A stretch of 64,000 bases of DNA from Harmothoe impar (lineage: Eukaryota; Annelida; Polychaeta; Phyllodocida; Polynoidae): NCBI GenBank assembly GCA_947462335.1, contig OX381708.1:2046001-2110000 (forward strand), read 5' to 3'. The notes under the pieces were generated by a model. The model was not told the origin of the DNA, made no database searches, and was given only the letters and a program-made list of their open reading frames with translations. The number at the start of each line of letters is the position of its first letter. The first letter of the stretch is position 1. Positions 49,919-60,649 of this stretch are shown in pieces. Made by a program: the position numbers and the translations under genes.

Positions 49919-51169
49919 TCATGCCTCACTCTTCTTTGCCTTCCGTTTCTGGCTCTTAGAAAGTTCGAATGGGACCTCCTCCACATCCGAAGCGTCGGAC
50001 AAGGACCGTCCCTTTTGCTGTGGATTGGGGTTCTTCCGGGACTGGGCTCGAGTCATTGGAGTTCTGGGGGCAGCTTGCATAGCTTCCAGAGTTAACCGTA
50101 ACTGTTCATTGGCTGCCCTGAGTTCATCGGATTCTCTGACCACCTGAGCATAACGAGCTTCCTGCTCAACTGATCCTGAGGTATCCGAATTGATCTCCAT
50201 CGGAGTCAACTTCACGATAGCTGGATCCTTTTTGAATGGGACTGGTGAAGGTCCCGGAGCTTTCAGAAGAGATTCGGATTGAGACTCAGCGGTCCCAGTG
50301 GTAGTAGTTGGTTCTTCGAATGACGTTGTATGGGGAGTACTCGAAGAGCACTCGGACCGAGCGAGGGCAGGTTCGGATACTCCAGACATGGACGGAGTAG
50401 ATGGAGGAGTACTAGTTTTGGAAGTTTTACGACTACCTCTGGTTTTGGTGAGTTTCTTTTTCTTCCCCTTTGTACTCGTGGTGCTCCCATCACTTGAGGG
50501 CACTGATTCCTCCATTTGTTTGGCTCGTTGGAGATTCCGAAAGTTCGTACCACATCGCAGTAGGATCTGTCCAAAGATCTCGTTTTTGTAGGCACCCCGG
50601 ATGGCTCCCTCGTAACTCTCTAGCCAACTCCCCTCGTGGTGGTAGAACTCGTGTTCTTCCAGCTTGTCCAGCACCATCGCCATGAGTGTGGGATGGAGCT
50701 GCAGCGAGGTGTCGAATGGCGGGTCGCACTCCAGCACTTCCATGAGTTGTTGCTGGGCTAGCGAAACTCGTACGAAGTCTTCCATCTCTTTGTCAGACAC
50801 TGCTTGAATGGGCAATTTCTGACTTACCTCCTCCAACTCCGGCATCTCGTCTTCCTCCTCATCACCTGCTGCGTTGAGCCGGGTTGATGTGGAATTGTCA
50901 ATGTCCTTCGAAGCAACACGTTTTGGGGTATTGCGCCACGGCAACGGCCCCAGGTTGACTGTAGCCGGGGGTGGCATGGCCATGCTGTCCCGCTCAGCCG
51001 TCGAATAGGAGCCGATCCCCGCCACACGGACGGTAACTGCACTCCCGGTGGATTCGGAGACGGATTCATAATCTGATTCCTGAGCATTGTCGAATTGGCC
51101 ATCATCCATCCCGAACAGATCTAGCTCGTCGGACTGGAGGCCCTCACCGGGGGTGTACTGCTCCTCCAT
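49919..51169 (-). CDS. Gypsy-B ORF3, N-terminal part
   Basis: 416 codons starting MEEQYTPGEGLQ. Acidic N-terminus (DELDLFGMDDGQFDN), a helical middle with DFVRVSLAQQQLMEVLE and WLESYEGAIRGAYKNEIFGQ, then a Lys/Ser/Thr-rich region and a short coiled coil with LRAANEQLRLTLEAMQ, ending in KSQKRKAKK. No catalytic motif and no membrane segment, so it does not look like an envelope gene. It is preceded by the conserved promoter-like block. Confidence 0.65.
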   Translation of the reverse strand: MEEQYTPGEGLQSDELDLFGMDDGQFDNAQESDYESVSESTGSAVTVRVAGIGSYSTAERDSMAMPPPATVNLGPLPWRNTPKRVASKDIDNSTSTRLNAAGDEEEDEMPELEEVSQKLPIQAVSDKEMEDFVRVSLAQQQLMEVLECDPPFDTSLQLHPTLMAMVLDKLEEHEFYHHEGSWLESYEGAIRGAYKNEIFGQILLRCGTNFRNLQRAKQMEESVPSSDGSTTSTKGKKKKLTKTRGSRKTSKTSTPPSTPSMSGVSEPALARSECSSSTPHTTSFEEPTTTTGTAESQSESLLKAPGPSPVPFKKDPAIVKLTPMEINSDTSGSVEQEARYAQVVRESDELRAANEQLRLTLEAMQAAPRTPMTRAQSRKNPNPQQKGRSLSDASDVEEVPFELSKSQKRKAKKSEA

Positions 51170-51369
51170 CGAAGTCGAAAGTTTTCAACGAAAACGAAGT
51201 TTAAAATTGAAGATTTGCGGAGTACGAAGCTCCGCGTGTCCAAATGACACTATGAGCGGGAACTAACCAGGTTGGCGCGTATTATGATGTGGTTTTGGAG
51301 ACTTTTGGTCGATAACAAGACCCTTCTTCCTCCTCCTTTGCCCTGCAGCGTCCGCGCGTCTTCTTGGCA

Positions 51370-51445
51370 CTGATCCAATATGGCGACCGCCCTTCTTGTC
51401 TCGCGATGTCACGCCCGCCGCGGGAGCAAAGGTCAACCAATCAGC
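51370..51445 (-). promoter_or_regulatory. Putative internal promoter ahead of Gypsy-B ORF3
   Basis: Contains the CCAAT complement at 51,437-51,441, CGCGAGAC at 51,398-51,405 and CGCCATATTG at 51,376-51,385 (all read on the - strand, apart from the CCAAT orientation). These are the same words as in Gypsy-A 8,077-8,142. Confidence 0.45.
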
Positions 51446-51547
51446 GTTCATGCCTCACCGGATAGCCCTTTTCTAACGGATAACGCGGCGGGAGACGCTC
51501 GCGTTTCCCGCCACTAATCGAATGGGTAGCTCACCGGAGTGTAATCT

Positions 51548-51679
51548 TTATTGAGTCAGTTCTACAGGATCAGGGGTACCACCAATCATGAATTCTTCAG
51601 GAGTGTAGGCAAATGTCATTACGGGTAACATAAGAATACCCGCCGGATAGATCCGTCTGCCACCCTCGGGGACGTTCAT
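51548..51679 (-). CDS. Small PEGG peptide of Gypsy-B
   Basis: 43 codons starting MNVPEGGRRIYPAG and ending PDPVELTQ. It shares NV.-PEGG with the Gypsy-A frame at 7,840-7,926 and lies at the same place, after pol. AATAAA overlaps its stop region near 51,548-51,553 and could end the pol transcript. Confidence 0.45.
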   Translation of the reverse strand: MNVPEGGRRIYPAGILMLPVMTFAYTPEEFMIGGTPDPVELTQ

Positions 51680-51923
51680 GATCAACACGCGCCCTAGTTC
51701 TGCTCACTCGACAGCAATTAGGTCTGTACTACCATCATGGGATCGAAACTTCTTGTTGTGTATACAAATTAGGTCACAGCAGTCCCCCGGTTATGACGTG
51801 GACTGCGCCTTAACCCTACCTTGGGTTCTTTAGACCTGGTCGTCCGGGAAGATTCGACAGGATGTCCAGTAGTCAATTGGACAGCCCTCCTCCCCTTCAG
51901 ACCTTCATTTGCCGAGACTTTTT

Positions 51924-54900
51924 TTACGCACTTTTTATCCTTCTTGCTAGAAGCTCGAATTGGTAAATATTTTTTAGGCCTACCCCGGCCCGCTTTAATT
52001 TACCAATACCAGGAGGCATAGGTTTCTTCTCATCTGAGGGTATCACTAGTTTCCTAGGTCTACCAGGACCACGTCGTTCCGGGGTGGTCGCTCTCCGCTC
52101 AGTGTCCTCTGACTTCGAATGCTCTCCTGACTTCGAATGCGCTGAAGCATCACCCTGCCACCGACGTAGACGAGCTACATTGGATTTATACAAGCGTCCC
52201 AACAAGGATTTGATCACCACTGTAGATTCTGAAACAATCCGAACCACAGTAAATGGACCATCCCAGTTGGGTGACAGCTTCAACTGCTGTAGGGGGTCGT
52301 GTAGCCTAACTACTTCATCCCCTACTCGAAAGGACCTAAGTTTCAAACCTACGTCATAGCCCACTTTTTGCCATGAAGCAGATTTGCTTAGCTCACATCG
52401 AACCATCTCGTATGCGGACTTGAATTGATCCCTCAATGCCTCCACGAACATCACCTGACAGGGTATTTCAGCGTTTATCCCAGCTACGCCAAACACCAAG
52501 TCAGCAGGCATAATCAAGTCCTCTCCGAATACTAACAGATTGGGGGAACAACCGGTGGAAGCATGCACCGTACTATTATAAGCATGTACCACAAACTCGC
52601 ATTGCTCGTCCCAATCATCCATCTGACTGTTGACCAGAGGCTTCAGGACTTGTATCAAGGTTCTGTTGAACCTTTCTACTTGACCATCAGACTGAGGCCT
52701 GTACGGATTCGTTCTGGTTTTGCATATAGCAAGGTTATGGCACATTGCTGCCCATAACTCGGATTCGAATTCTCTGCCTTGATCACTATGCAACATCAAG
52801 GGTACGCCTAGATGAAGCACCCAACCCTTTACAAATGCACGAGCACATGTATGAGCCTTATGATCTTTCAGAGGAAACACTCTAGTGTACTTCGAATAGT
52901 AGTCAGAGATCACCATCATGCACGTGTTTCCATCAGGAGTGGTTTTAAGGCCACTAATGATATCAACCGATATGCGTGCAAATCTAACTCCCCAAAGCTC
53001 TTGAGTTAGTGGCAACTTCCCCAGGCCTTCACCTGGTTTGCTCAGACAACAATCTGGACAAGTAGAGATCCACCTAAGCAGATCTTTACTCATGCCAGGC
53101 CAGTAATACCTTCTGGAGAGTCGCGCAAGGGAGCGCTTCTTTCCAAAATGTCCACTGGTCTGGTGTCCGTGTACGAAATACATGATATCCCTTCGCATAG
53201 CTGTGGGTATCACGATTTGCCGAATTTTCGTCTTGTACGGTGTTATCTTCCACCTACATAAGATACCGTCAACAACAGTTAGCTCAGACCATTGAGCAAG
53301 TAGCTGTCTCATTTCCCGGTTCTCAATCGAAATGGCTGGTCTTTGTGGTTGGGCACCACTGGAGACCTGTTCTATTAGTCTTGACATGACAGCATCACCC
53401 TTCTGGAATTGCCTGATAGTTTCTGTGGACCATTCCATTGCTTTAGAATGTCCTACATCATACGGCATTCGATCTCCAGCTATTACAGCGTTATGGGCTC
53501 CACAATCATCACAATCCATTCTAGAACATTTCCGTATGGGTCTTCTCGAAAGGGCGTCAGCATTGATATGCTTGCTCCCTGCTCTATTTTGGATTTGGCT
53601 ATTTTCCAACCCGAACTTGGACAAATGGGGTAGCCATCGACCGATCATTCCTTCTGCTTCCTTAAAGTTCAACAGCCACCTTAAGGAGGAGTGATCTGTC
53701 CGTAAAGTAAAGTCACCTCCCCAAAGGAAGTGCTTAAACTTCTTCGTATACACCACTACCGCCAACAATTCGCGCTTAGTGGTACAGTAATTCCTCTGAG
53801 CCTTATTGAGGGTATTACTAGCGAAAGCCAGTGGCACTTCTATCCCCCCTTGCATCTGGGACAGAGCAGCACCTATACTGTCGTTACTGGCGTCTGTGTC
53901 CAGTATGAAATGTCCATCAGCTGTTGGATATTTCAAAACTGGGGTGGTTCGAAATAGGTTCTTCACGGCTTCGAATGCTAGATCTTGTTCCGGACCCCAT
54001 GGGAAAGGCTCCTTCCTTCTACCCGGAGTCCAGTGAGCTAGAGCCTGCATAGGCTGAGCTATTCTGGCATACCCCGGTAGGAAGTCCCTGTAGTAACTAC
54101 AGAAGCCCAGAAAGGACCGTATGTCTTTAGGTCCCTCTGGCTTTTCCCATTCCGACACAACATCCAGTTTCTCAGGATCTGCTTTAACTCCCTCAGTGGA
54201 TATTATCCGACCGAGATAGTTAATGGAAGTCCTAGATAGGTGACACTTCTTTGGTTTCAATTTCAAACCATTGGTTATCAACCTCTCGAAAATTTTGACT
54301 AGAGTAGCCAGGCACGATTCGAAGGTCTTCCCAAAGACAATTACGTCGTCCAGGTACACCAAACACTCCTTCCACAACAGATCACTCAACAGAGATTCCA
54401 TCATGGCTTCGAATGTTGCAGGGGCGTTACACAATCCGAACGGCATCACATTGTACTGGAAAAGACCGACATGGCTCGAAAAAGCTGTCTTTTCCTGATC
54501 CTCTTCCTTCATTCCAACCTGCCAGTATCCGGATTGCAAATCCAGCGTACAGAACCATTGGTTTCTGCCCAGGGAATCAATAGTCTCGTCTATACGGGGG
54601 AGAGGATAGGAGTTTTTCTTAGTACAACCATTCAATTTTCGATAATCGATGCAGAAGCGAATTGTGCCGTCTTTCTTAGTCACCATCTGAACAGGACTGG
54701 ACCAGGGGCTAGTGCTGGGAACAATCACCCCTAATCTCAGCTGATCAGCGATTTCCTTCTCGGCCATCAATTTCTTCTTCAAAGGTAGGCGTCTGTAAGG
54801 GATTTTGAAAGGTACAGCGTCCTCTGTAGTGATGGAATGTAGCACCATATCAGTTCGCCCCAAACCAGTGGGCTCCCCGAAGGCTGCATCATATTCCACC

Positions 54901-55190
54901 AATACCCGTCTCAACTGATCTTTCTGGTCCCCCGTCACCAAGCTCGAATCGTCCACCAACTTCTGAAGTTCCGGACGCAAATCGAACATCCCTTCAAGGT
55001 TCGGTTTGGTATCTTCTGAGAGAATACTGGTGCTTGCCTGTGCAACGATCACCTGCCCCACGGGAGTACCTTTCATCAGATAACGGACTTCACCACCAGG
55101 ATTCGAAATAGGAATTAAATTCCTGCTGCCACTGCCTACGAAAGTATCTGCAATCTCGGAAGATACTGTCACTCGAAAACAGCACATCAC
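51924..55190 (-). CDS. Gypsy-B pol: reverse transcriptase, RNase H, integrase
   Basis: 1,088 codons without a stop. Reverse transcriptase: RFCIDYRKLN, LDLQSGYWQVG, FGLCNAPATFEAMM, YLDD. RNase H: ILDTDASNDSIGAAL, TTKRELLAVV, RTDHSSLRWL, then AGSKHINADALSRRP. Integrase: HGHQTSGHFGKK with CPDCC for zinc, then ISVDIISGL, LHSDQGREFES and GQVERFNRTL for the DDE core. The tail has an AT-hook-like GPGRPRK. The listed start is not a true ATG; synthesis would come from the protease frame by a +1 change near 55,185. Copies the element RNA and inserts the DNA. Confidence 0.93.
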   Translation of the reverse strand: MMCCFRVTVSSEIADTFVGSGSRNLIPISNPGGEVRYLMKGTPVGQVIVAQASTSILSEDTKPNLEGMFDLRPELQKLVDDSSLVTGDQKDQLRRVLVEYDAAFGEPTGLGRTDMVLHSITTEDAVPFKIPYRRLPLKKKLMAEKEIADQLRLGVIVPSTSPWSSPVQMVTKKDGTIRFCIDYRKLNGCTKKNSYPLPRIDETIDSLGRNQWFCTLDLQSGYWQVGMKEEDQEKTAFSSHVGLFQYNVMPFGLCNAPATFEAMMESLLSDLLWKECLVYLDDVIVFGKTFESCLATLVKIFERLITNGLKLKPKKCHLSRTSINYLGRIISTEGVKADPEKLDVVSEWEKPEGPKDIRSFLGFCSYYRDFLPGYARIAQPMQALAHWTPGRRKEPFPWGPEQDLAFEAVKNLFRTTPVLKYPTADGHFILDTDASNDSIGAALSQMQGGIEVPLAFASNTLNKAQRNYCTTKRELLAVVVYTKKFKHFLWGGDFTLRTDHSSLRWLLNFKEAEGMIGRWLPHLSKFGLENSQIQNRAGSKHINADALSRRPIRKCSRMDCDDCGAHNAVIAGDRMPYDVGHSKAMEWSTETIRQFQKGDAVMSRLIEQVSSGAQPQRPAISIENREMRQLLAQWSELTVVDGILCRWKITPYKTKIRQIVIPTAMRRDIMYFVHGHQTSGHFGKKRSLARLSRRYYWPGMSKDLLRWISTCPDCCLSKPGEGLGKLPLTQELWGVRFARISVDIISGLKTTPDGNTCMMVISDYYSKYTRVFPLKDHKAHTCARAFVKGWVLHLGVPLMLHSDQGREFESELWAAMCHNLAICKTRTNPYRPQSDGQVERFNRTLIQVLKPLVNSQMDDWDEQCEFVVHAYNSTVHASTGCSPNLLVFGEDLIMPADLVFGVAGINAEIPCQVMFVEALRDQFKSAYEMVRCELSKSASWQKVGYDVGLKLRSFRVGDEVVRLHDPLQQLKLSPNWDGPFTVVRIVSESTVVIKSLLGRLYKSNVARLRRWQGDASAHSKSGEHSKSEDTERRATTPERRGPGRPRKLVIPSDEKKPMPPGIGKLKRAGVGLKNIYQFELLARRIKSA

Positions 55191-55932
55191 ATGTCTGTCC
55201 TGGGGGTGTCTTAACCGTCTGTACCACCGAGGCTACAGAAGATACCTTCCTCAACACGCATTGCACGGCCACCTTGTACGGATGTTCTATCTTTAGCATC
55301 CCCCTACAAGGTTCCAACATTGCCCCGTACAACGCAGCGAAATCTAATCCGATGATGCCATCATCACTCAGATCAGCAATAGTAGGTGACAGGAGATAAT
55401 CCTGTCCACCTATATTGATTTCGAAAAATGCTTTACCAAACGTCTGCATGCAGCTACCGTCGGCCGAATGAGCTTTTACCCTCGTTGTGAAGTTATCTGG
55501 TTCATCGGCTACAAGGTCATGGAATCTCTTAGAGATCATGGAGTGACTAGCTCCAGTATCCACTAGGAATTCCGCAGACCTTCCATTCACTGCTACAGTC
55601 AAATACCACCTCTTCCCATCCAGTGGTGATGGGTTAACGGTGAAACGTTCGAAATCCTTAGTGACACCAAGATCTACTCCCCGTCGTTTCAAGTGCTTCA
55701 AACAGGGATGATCCGGGGACAATCGGGCACTGCTGACTACTTCCAGCTCCTGTATCCAATTCGCCGCTTCCCCAGTACTTCCTCCTCGGATGTCTACTTT
55801 TCTGGGTTCATTGGACATACTTAGAAGGGACTGATCAGGCCCCTCCTCTAAGCTTCCAATCTCTACTGCACCTGGGACTTCCTCGCTTGCACCGCTGGCG
55901 ATAAGCTGGCTTTCATTCACCTTAGGGGTCAC
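55090..55932 (-). pseudogene. Gypsy-B protease, frame differs from pol
   Basis: Retropepsin DTG in [14 protein letters not shown], followed by [14 protein letters not shown]. The C-terminal end PPGQTCDVLF leaves the frame where Gypsy-A continues into reverse transcriptase. An extra T in a four-T run near 55,174-55,177 would explain it. The gag-to-protease step is a -1 shift, as in many Gypsy elements; the second shift is probably a mutation or sequence error. Confidence 0.8.
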
Positions 55933-55958
55933 TACCTTGCCATCCCGAGCAACCCCCT

Positions 55959-58064
55959 CTAGTTTTCCGTTTTCTTCTCCTCAGGCTTTGGTACCGGCTT
56001 CTCAGCTGGGCATTCTGCAGCAAAGTGTCCCAGGGCCTGACACCTGTAACACTTCCTAGTGGTCTTGTCCACTCTCGGCTTCGAATTCCTCCCTGTTGAT
56101 TGCTGGTTTCCAGACATCAAGTCAGTCAACCTTAACAAAAGTTCTTCCATAGAACTGGGAGTTGAGGATGTAGTCGAAGGTGCGCTTGTAGCTCCTGGGG
56201 TCACAGGTGGTGTTTTCCTGTCAGCCTTCGGATAGCGCTTCGAATTCGAATTGGAATAAGATTTGCCGCTGTTCTTTTGAGCAACTGCGCCAATCTCCTC
56301 CTCCCTTCCAGAATCACCTTCCTCTGTATCAGAGGCTGGTGGGTCTTGTACCATACTGGAAGTTCTCGAAAGTACTCTCGAAGATAGCAGATGCCGTTTC
56401 CTGTCATAGTCTTCTATGGCCATGAACAAATCAGTGAGAGAAGTTCCAGCCTTCCAACTATCACATGCTGCGGTCCGTTCATCAGAATCCCTTAATCCCT
56501 CAATGAATTGCGAGAACAAATCATCTAGAAACTGTAAGTCATCTAACTGCCATCTTGGTCTAGCCCTTTGCAAGAGAGCTTGCAATTCTAGACCGAACAC
56601 ACGGTGCGACTCGTTTGGTTTTTGAGTCCGTTTCCGAAACAATCGAAGCGGATCCTCATTACCCACATTACCGATCAGATAACTGGCGTATTCCACCAAT
56701 TGGGTAAACGATCCGGCACCATGCAGTGTTCTCCATCTCGAAACAGCTAGCTTGCCGGGGCCATTTCTCAATGCCCGAAGAAGCTCGTCCAACGATTCCT
56801 CCTCTGACCACCGATTATACCTCATATCGTCCATGAAGTCTGCAAACCAGTCCTGCCATGGCTGTCTGCCTGTGAACGGAACCGGAGTGCTTGCAGTGCG
56901 TCTAGCAGCGTTGTGGTTGTCTCTGTGCAACAGAAAAGACTGCTCAATGCTCCAGTCAACGATATCAGCATTATCAGCTTGTCTGCTAACACAGTCAACT
57001 CCCATTTCAGCAATGCAGGGGTTCGAATCATAAATCAATTTCATCCCAGGGGACATTGATTCGCGTCGAGAGACTCGTCTACCTGCATTTGTAGGAGATC
57101 TCCCTGACCTCCTTGAGGGCCCACTCGAACGCTCGTTCGGATCGGATCTCGAAGATCCATCATTCAAACCCGGACGGCTTGGTCTCTCTCGAGAGCTCGA
57201 ACGGCTGGGAGGATTTGAATAGTCGTCATCATATGACGTTGGGCGTTGGTCACGCCGTGAAGATCTTCCATCCGAATCACCTGTATCAATGGTCACCCGT
57301 TTCGGTCTCCCCCCGGTTGAGGCAGCGGCACCACCCCCACCAGATGCCGAGTTGTATATGCCACCACTGACATGATCGAACCCCGAATGGCCACTTCGAG
57401 TTGACTCCTCTTCTCGTTTCTTCTGTAAATCTTTCACTTCCCGGATCAGACGATCCTTTTCTTCCATCATCGCCTTGGTTGCCTCTCGGATCGTATCATG
57501 GAGCTCGTCCTAATCTTGTATGGTCTTATCTTGACGTTGTTCAAGAGCCTCAGTACGTCGCCGCAAGACATTCTGCTGATGAGAGAACTGGTCTTCCATA
57601 TGTTCCAGTTCCGCTTTCGTTGTGTCTAAGCGGTTCTGTTTCTCCATTGTCGCCCCGTCTAAATCTTCATTCTTGTTTCGGAGCTGTACCAACCGATGAC
57701 TCAAAGCTTCAAACTCTTCATTCATCCTGTCCATCTCTGCAATCCTTGCTTCCTCGAATCGATTCTTCTCTTCGGGGAAATGACGACGTGTCACTTCCTG
57801 CCGCTGGTGTCGTTCAGCATGCAGCATGCTCATGCCCTGTGTTGGCATAGGAGCAATGTGCCTCTTCGAACCGCCAGTTTCAAACAAAGAATCCTCTAGG
57901 TTTGACCCCAGATCTTTTCGAATAGTATCAGGATTGCCTCTCCTTGGTTCTGGTGTCGAACTCGAACGGCTTGGCCCATAGTGTTTCTCAAGGGCTGCTA
58001 CCACCTCCGGATCCGGACTCGAAATAGGATGAAGGGACGCTCCACCCTTTGCCTGTTCAGCCAT
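55959..58064 (-). pseudogene. Gypsy-B gag with one in-frame TAG
   Basis: Starts MAEQAKGGASLHPIS. An N-terminal coiled-coil (LVQLRNKNEDL, LEHMEDQFSHQQNVLRR) is followed by a TAG at 57,510-57,512. The frame stays open afterwards: a Ser/Arg-rich linker, capsid-like core (FADFMDDMRYNRWSEEESLD, GNEDPLRLFRKRTQ, SHRVFGLELQALLQ), and zinc knuckle CYRCQALGHFAAEC near the end. Gag forms the particle and packages RNA. One base change would remove the stop, so the copy is barely damaged. Confidence 0.85.
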
Positions 58065-58102
58065 GTTCACCCTAACCAACTGTGCTATTCTGTGTTTCAC
58101 CC

Positions 58103-58120
58103 GAACTGGTCACGGCACCA
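58103..58120 (-). other. Gypsy-B primer-binding site
   Basis: One base after the 5' LTR the - strand reads TGGTGCCGTGACCAGTTC, as expected for pairing to a tRNA 3' CCA end. I could not name the tRNA. Confidence 0.7.
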
Positions 58121-58121
58121 A

Positions 58122-58642
58122 TGTAGGGGTTTCATATGCGTATAACGCGAACACAGGTTCCAAATTCGGTTTGAATGCAACAGGTTTTTATTCGATCACA
58201 GCCTCAAAAGTACACGAAGGTTTCTACTCGGTTCACTTGGTCTTTCAACCATTCGAAGACACACAGGATTCTATCGATAGTTCGAAGTCTTAGCAATACC
58301 GGACAGTCAAGCCCTGAGCCAGCATGGCTGGTGCAGGAGCCATAATGTGGGAGGGGTGTAGGTGCCCCTATCAAAGCGAAGGTACGAAAGGTGTGGGTCA
58401 GAGCTCGTCCTGGGATGAACTCCCTGAGGTAGCCAACCTCGGCCTCTTATATACCCTGAGCGCGGACCAAGCAGTGTCAACGTGGCACTCCTCCGTAGCG
58501 CCGTCTGGAGTGCCCTGCCTGGCTCCGCTACCGGATAACCGAAAGGACATGGCTTAGGTGTGGCCACCTAGTGTCCGTTGGAGGCACTTACCGCTCTGAC
58601 TCCACGGACCTTATATGTACACGTATTATTCGTGCCCCTACA
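58122..58642 (-). repeat. Gypsy-B 5' LTR
   Basis: 521 bp, intact, TGTAGGGG at one end and CCCCTACA at the other. It serves as the reference for the rearranged 3' LTR. Confidence 0.93.
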
Positions 58643-60060
58643 CATGTTACATAATTATACATACCAGGTGGTGCTGCTGGTGTGGTCAGGTGACCCCCAC
58701 AGAGCTGTATAAAAGGTGGACTGCTTCCCATTGGAAGCCAGTCAGGTTTTGGGACTGTTGAGGCAAGACCACCCTGCACTCTGGGTTTAACACTATGTTG
58801 TAGCGTTACTTCCCTGTATTATTGCGATCCTGATCTGATCACTGTATAACTGCTGGTTCTACTAGTAAATAATACTCAAGCATTCTCCTTTCAATAAAGT
58901 CGCCGTATTTCAAAGTCTAATTCTACCTTGTCTGGTATTTTGTTCTCATGCGTTCACACTAGTAGTACTAGACCAACTAAATTCCCTTGCAATATTGAAA
59001 ACATTTGGTTGAACTCTTAATGAATAATAATGAGTGTGCTAATAATCAGAGAATGATAAACACATCTATGTCCTTTAAATTTTAGCTTATCATATTCTTG
59101 AATCATTATTTGTGGAACACCCCAGGTCAACAGCCGCTGTGCACTAGAAGTACCATTTTCATGAATATTAAAGAGTATACATATGGGATAATGAAAATAT
59201 GTCTATTCTGTCATGAGCAGCATGCCATGAGCTACATTTTGGTACCAGTTTTATGTTTGTATCCCAAATATTAAGGAAGTGGTGTCAAAAATACTGTTTT
59301 CGCTGATATCTCCGATTCAATGGATAAGATTTGTAACCAGCCAATGTCATACGTAATGAATAATTCTAAAATGCAACAACCCCTTTTTCCTACAGCCAGC
59401 CACAATTTAATTTAATCTCCATTATTAGTACTTTAGCTTGTTTTATTTGTGATTTAGTCATTGCGTAAGTCAAATATTGTGAACTTTTAAAAATAAAAAT
59501 CAAGATGTTCATGAATATTTAATACATGCAAATGAGATAATTATTACATTAGGCATTGGAGTCAAAGGGCTATCTCTGGGCTTCAATTTGGTTTGAGTCT
59601 GACATTCCTAACTTAATAATTAAGGAAGCAGTGACCATAAATAGGTTGTTGGGAGGAATCCTAGAAATTGATGCGATTCTGAACATGCTACCACCCTCAT
59701 GGTCACACCCACACATGAATCAAGTGCAGATAAGTGGATTAATATAGCTCATATACATGGGTATCAAGAAAAAAGGGTCTTACAAAATCCCCAGGTGGGT
59801 GCAGGGTTTCCCTATCTGGACCATGGACCATAATGCGAGTCCTTACAGTGCAAAGGGGTCAGCTACGCTGAATTTCAACCTGTCTGGAGGGGGGAACAAA
59901 AAATGTGGATCTCCTCCTTTCTACTTTTTATTGGCCGAACCTTAAATGATTGTGTTCTTGTGAGGCATGCTTTCGTACTGCAGAAGCAATAAATAGTCTT
60001 TAAAATTGATTACAAATGATTTTCTGGATAGGGGGTTTGATACTTAGGGATCTTTTGTAG
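58643..60060. other. Non-coding; possible old LTR at its left
   Basis: GTATAAAAGG near 58,709 and AATAAAG near 58,892 lie in LTR-like order, so Gypsy-B may have inserted into an older LTR. Ends could not be set. The rest is AT-rich without a recognised gene. Confidence 0.35.
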
Positions 60061-60068
60061 GGCAGCCA

Positions 60069-60362
60069 CTAGAGGGGTAGGTTTCGAATCAGTCTTGGTT
60101 GGGGTTTCTTTGAATCAGCATCCACTTCAGATTTCACTGGGGTTTTAGCTGCGGCCTTCTTCAATTTCTTGTGCTGGGCCTCAATGAGTTTGAATGGCTC
60201 TTCTGTGTTAGAAGCTGGCTCGCGACTACTCGGCATAAGAGCATAGAAGTTTGAGGAGATAAAGGAGTGGCTAGCTCCTGTATCTACTAAAAACTCAGCC
60301 GCCCTACCGGCCACCGTAACAGACACATACCACCGCTTCCCTCCCAAGGGTGACGGATTCAC
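60069..60362 (-). pseudogene. Gypsy-A protease fragment
   Basis: Reads [20 protein letters not shown] with [15 protein letters not shown], then diverges into SREPASNTEEPF and a Lys-rich end unlike the first copy, so the boundary lies near 60,230. The preceding part is separated from gag by frame changes and stops near 60,365-60,650. Confidence 0.8.
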
Positions 60363-60649
60363 AGTGAAGCGTTAAAAGTCCTTCTGAGCAGCCAAATCTA
60401 ACCAATGTTTCTTAAGAGGATCGAAACACGGGTGATCCAGGGAAAGCTGGGTACCCCCTACCCAAACGGTGTTCTCGACATCCGTCACCTTCTTGGGCCT
60501 CCTGCCTCATTGCCGGGCAACTGTTGGACCGAGATATCCATTAGGCTGGTGTCCGAACTGCTCAAGTTCGCACCCGCTCCTAACTTCATTTCTCTCCTAG
60601 GGACTCCACTAGGCTCTACCTCTCTGGTATGCTCGATCGCCAAGCACCG

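Larger units (their letters stand above)
45366..58642 (-). mobile_element. Gypsy-B: near-complete Ty3/Gypsy retrotransposon with post-pol ORF3
   Basis: 521-bp LTRs (TGTAGGGG to CCCCTACA) differ at only about eight positions by eye, and CATG flanks both sides (45,362-45,365 and 58,643-58,646). On the - strand: LTR, primer-binding site, gag, protease, pol, small peptide, promoter-like block, ORF3 and LTR. The 3' LTR (left end) is interrupted by a capsid-gene fragment. Pol is unbroken over 1,088 codons, but gag has a TAG and protease-pol a frame change. It is a young insertion by LTR similarity. Confidence 0.93.

Noticed and set aside
47676..51169. Reading ORF3 as a retroviral env
   Set aside because: No signal peptide, no membrane segment and no furin-type site seen. 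Composition is coiled coil, low complexity and Cys/His.
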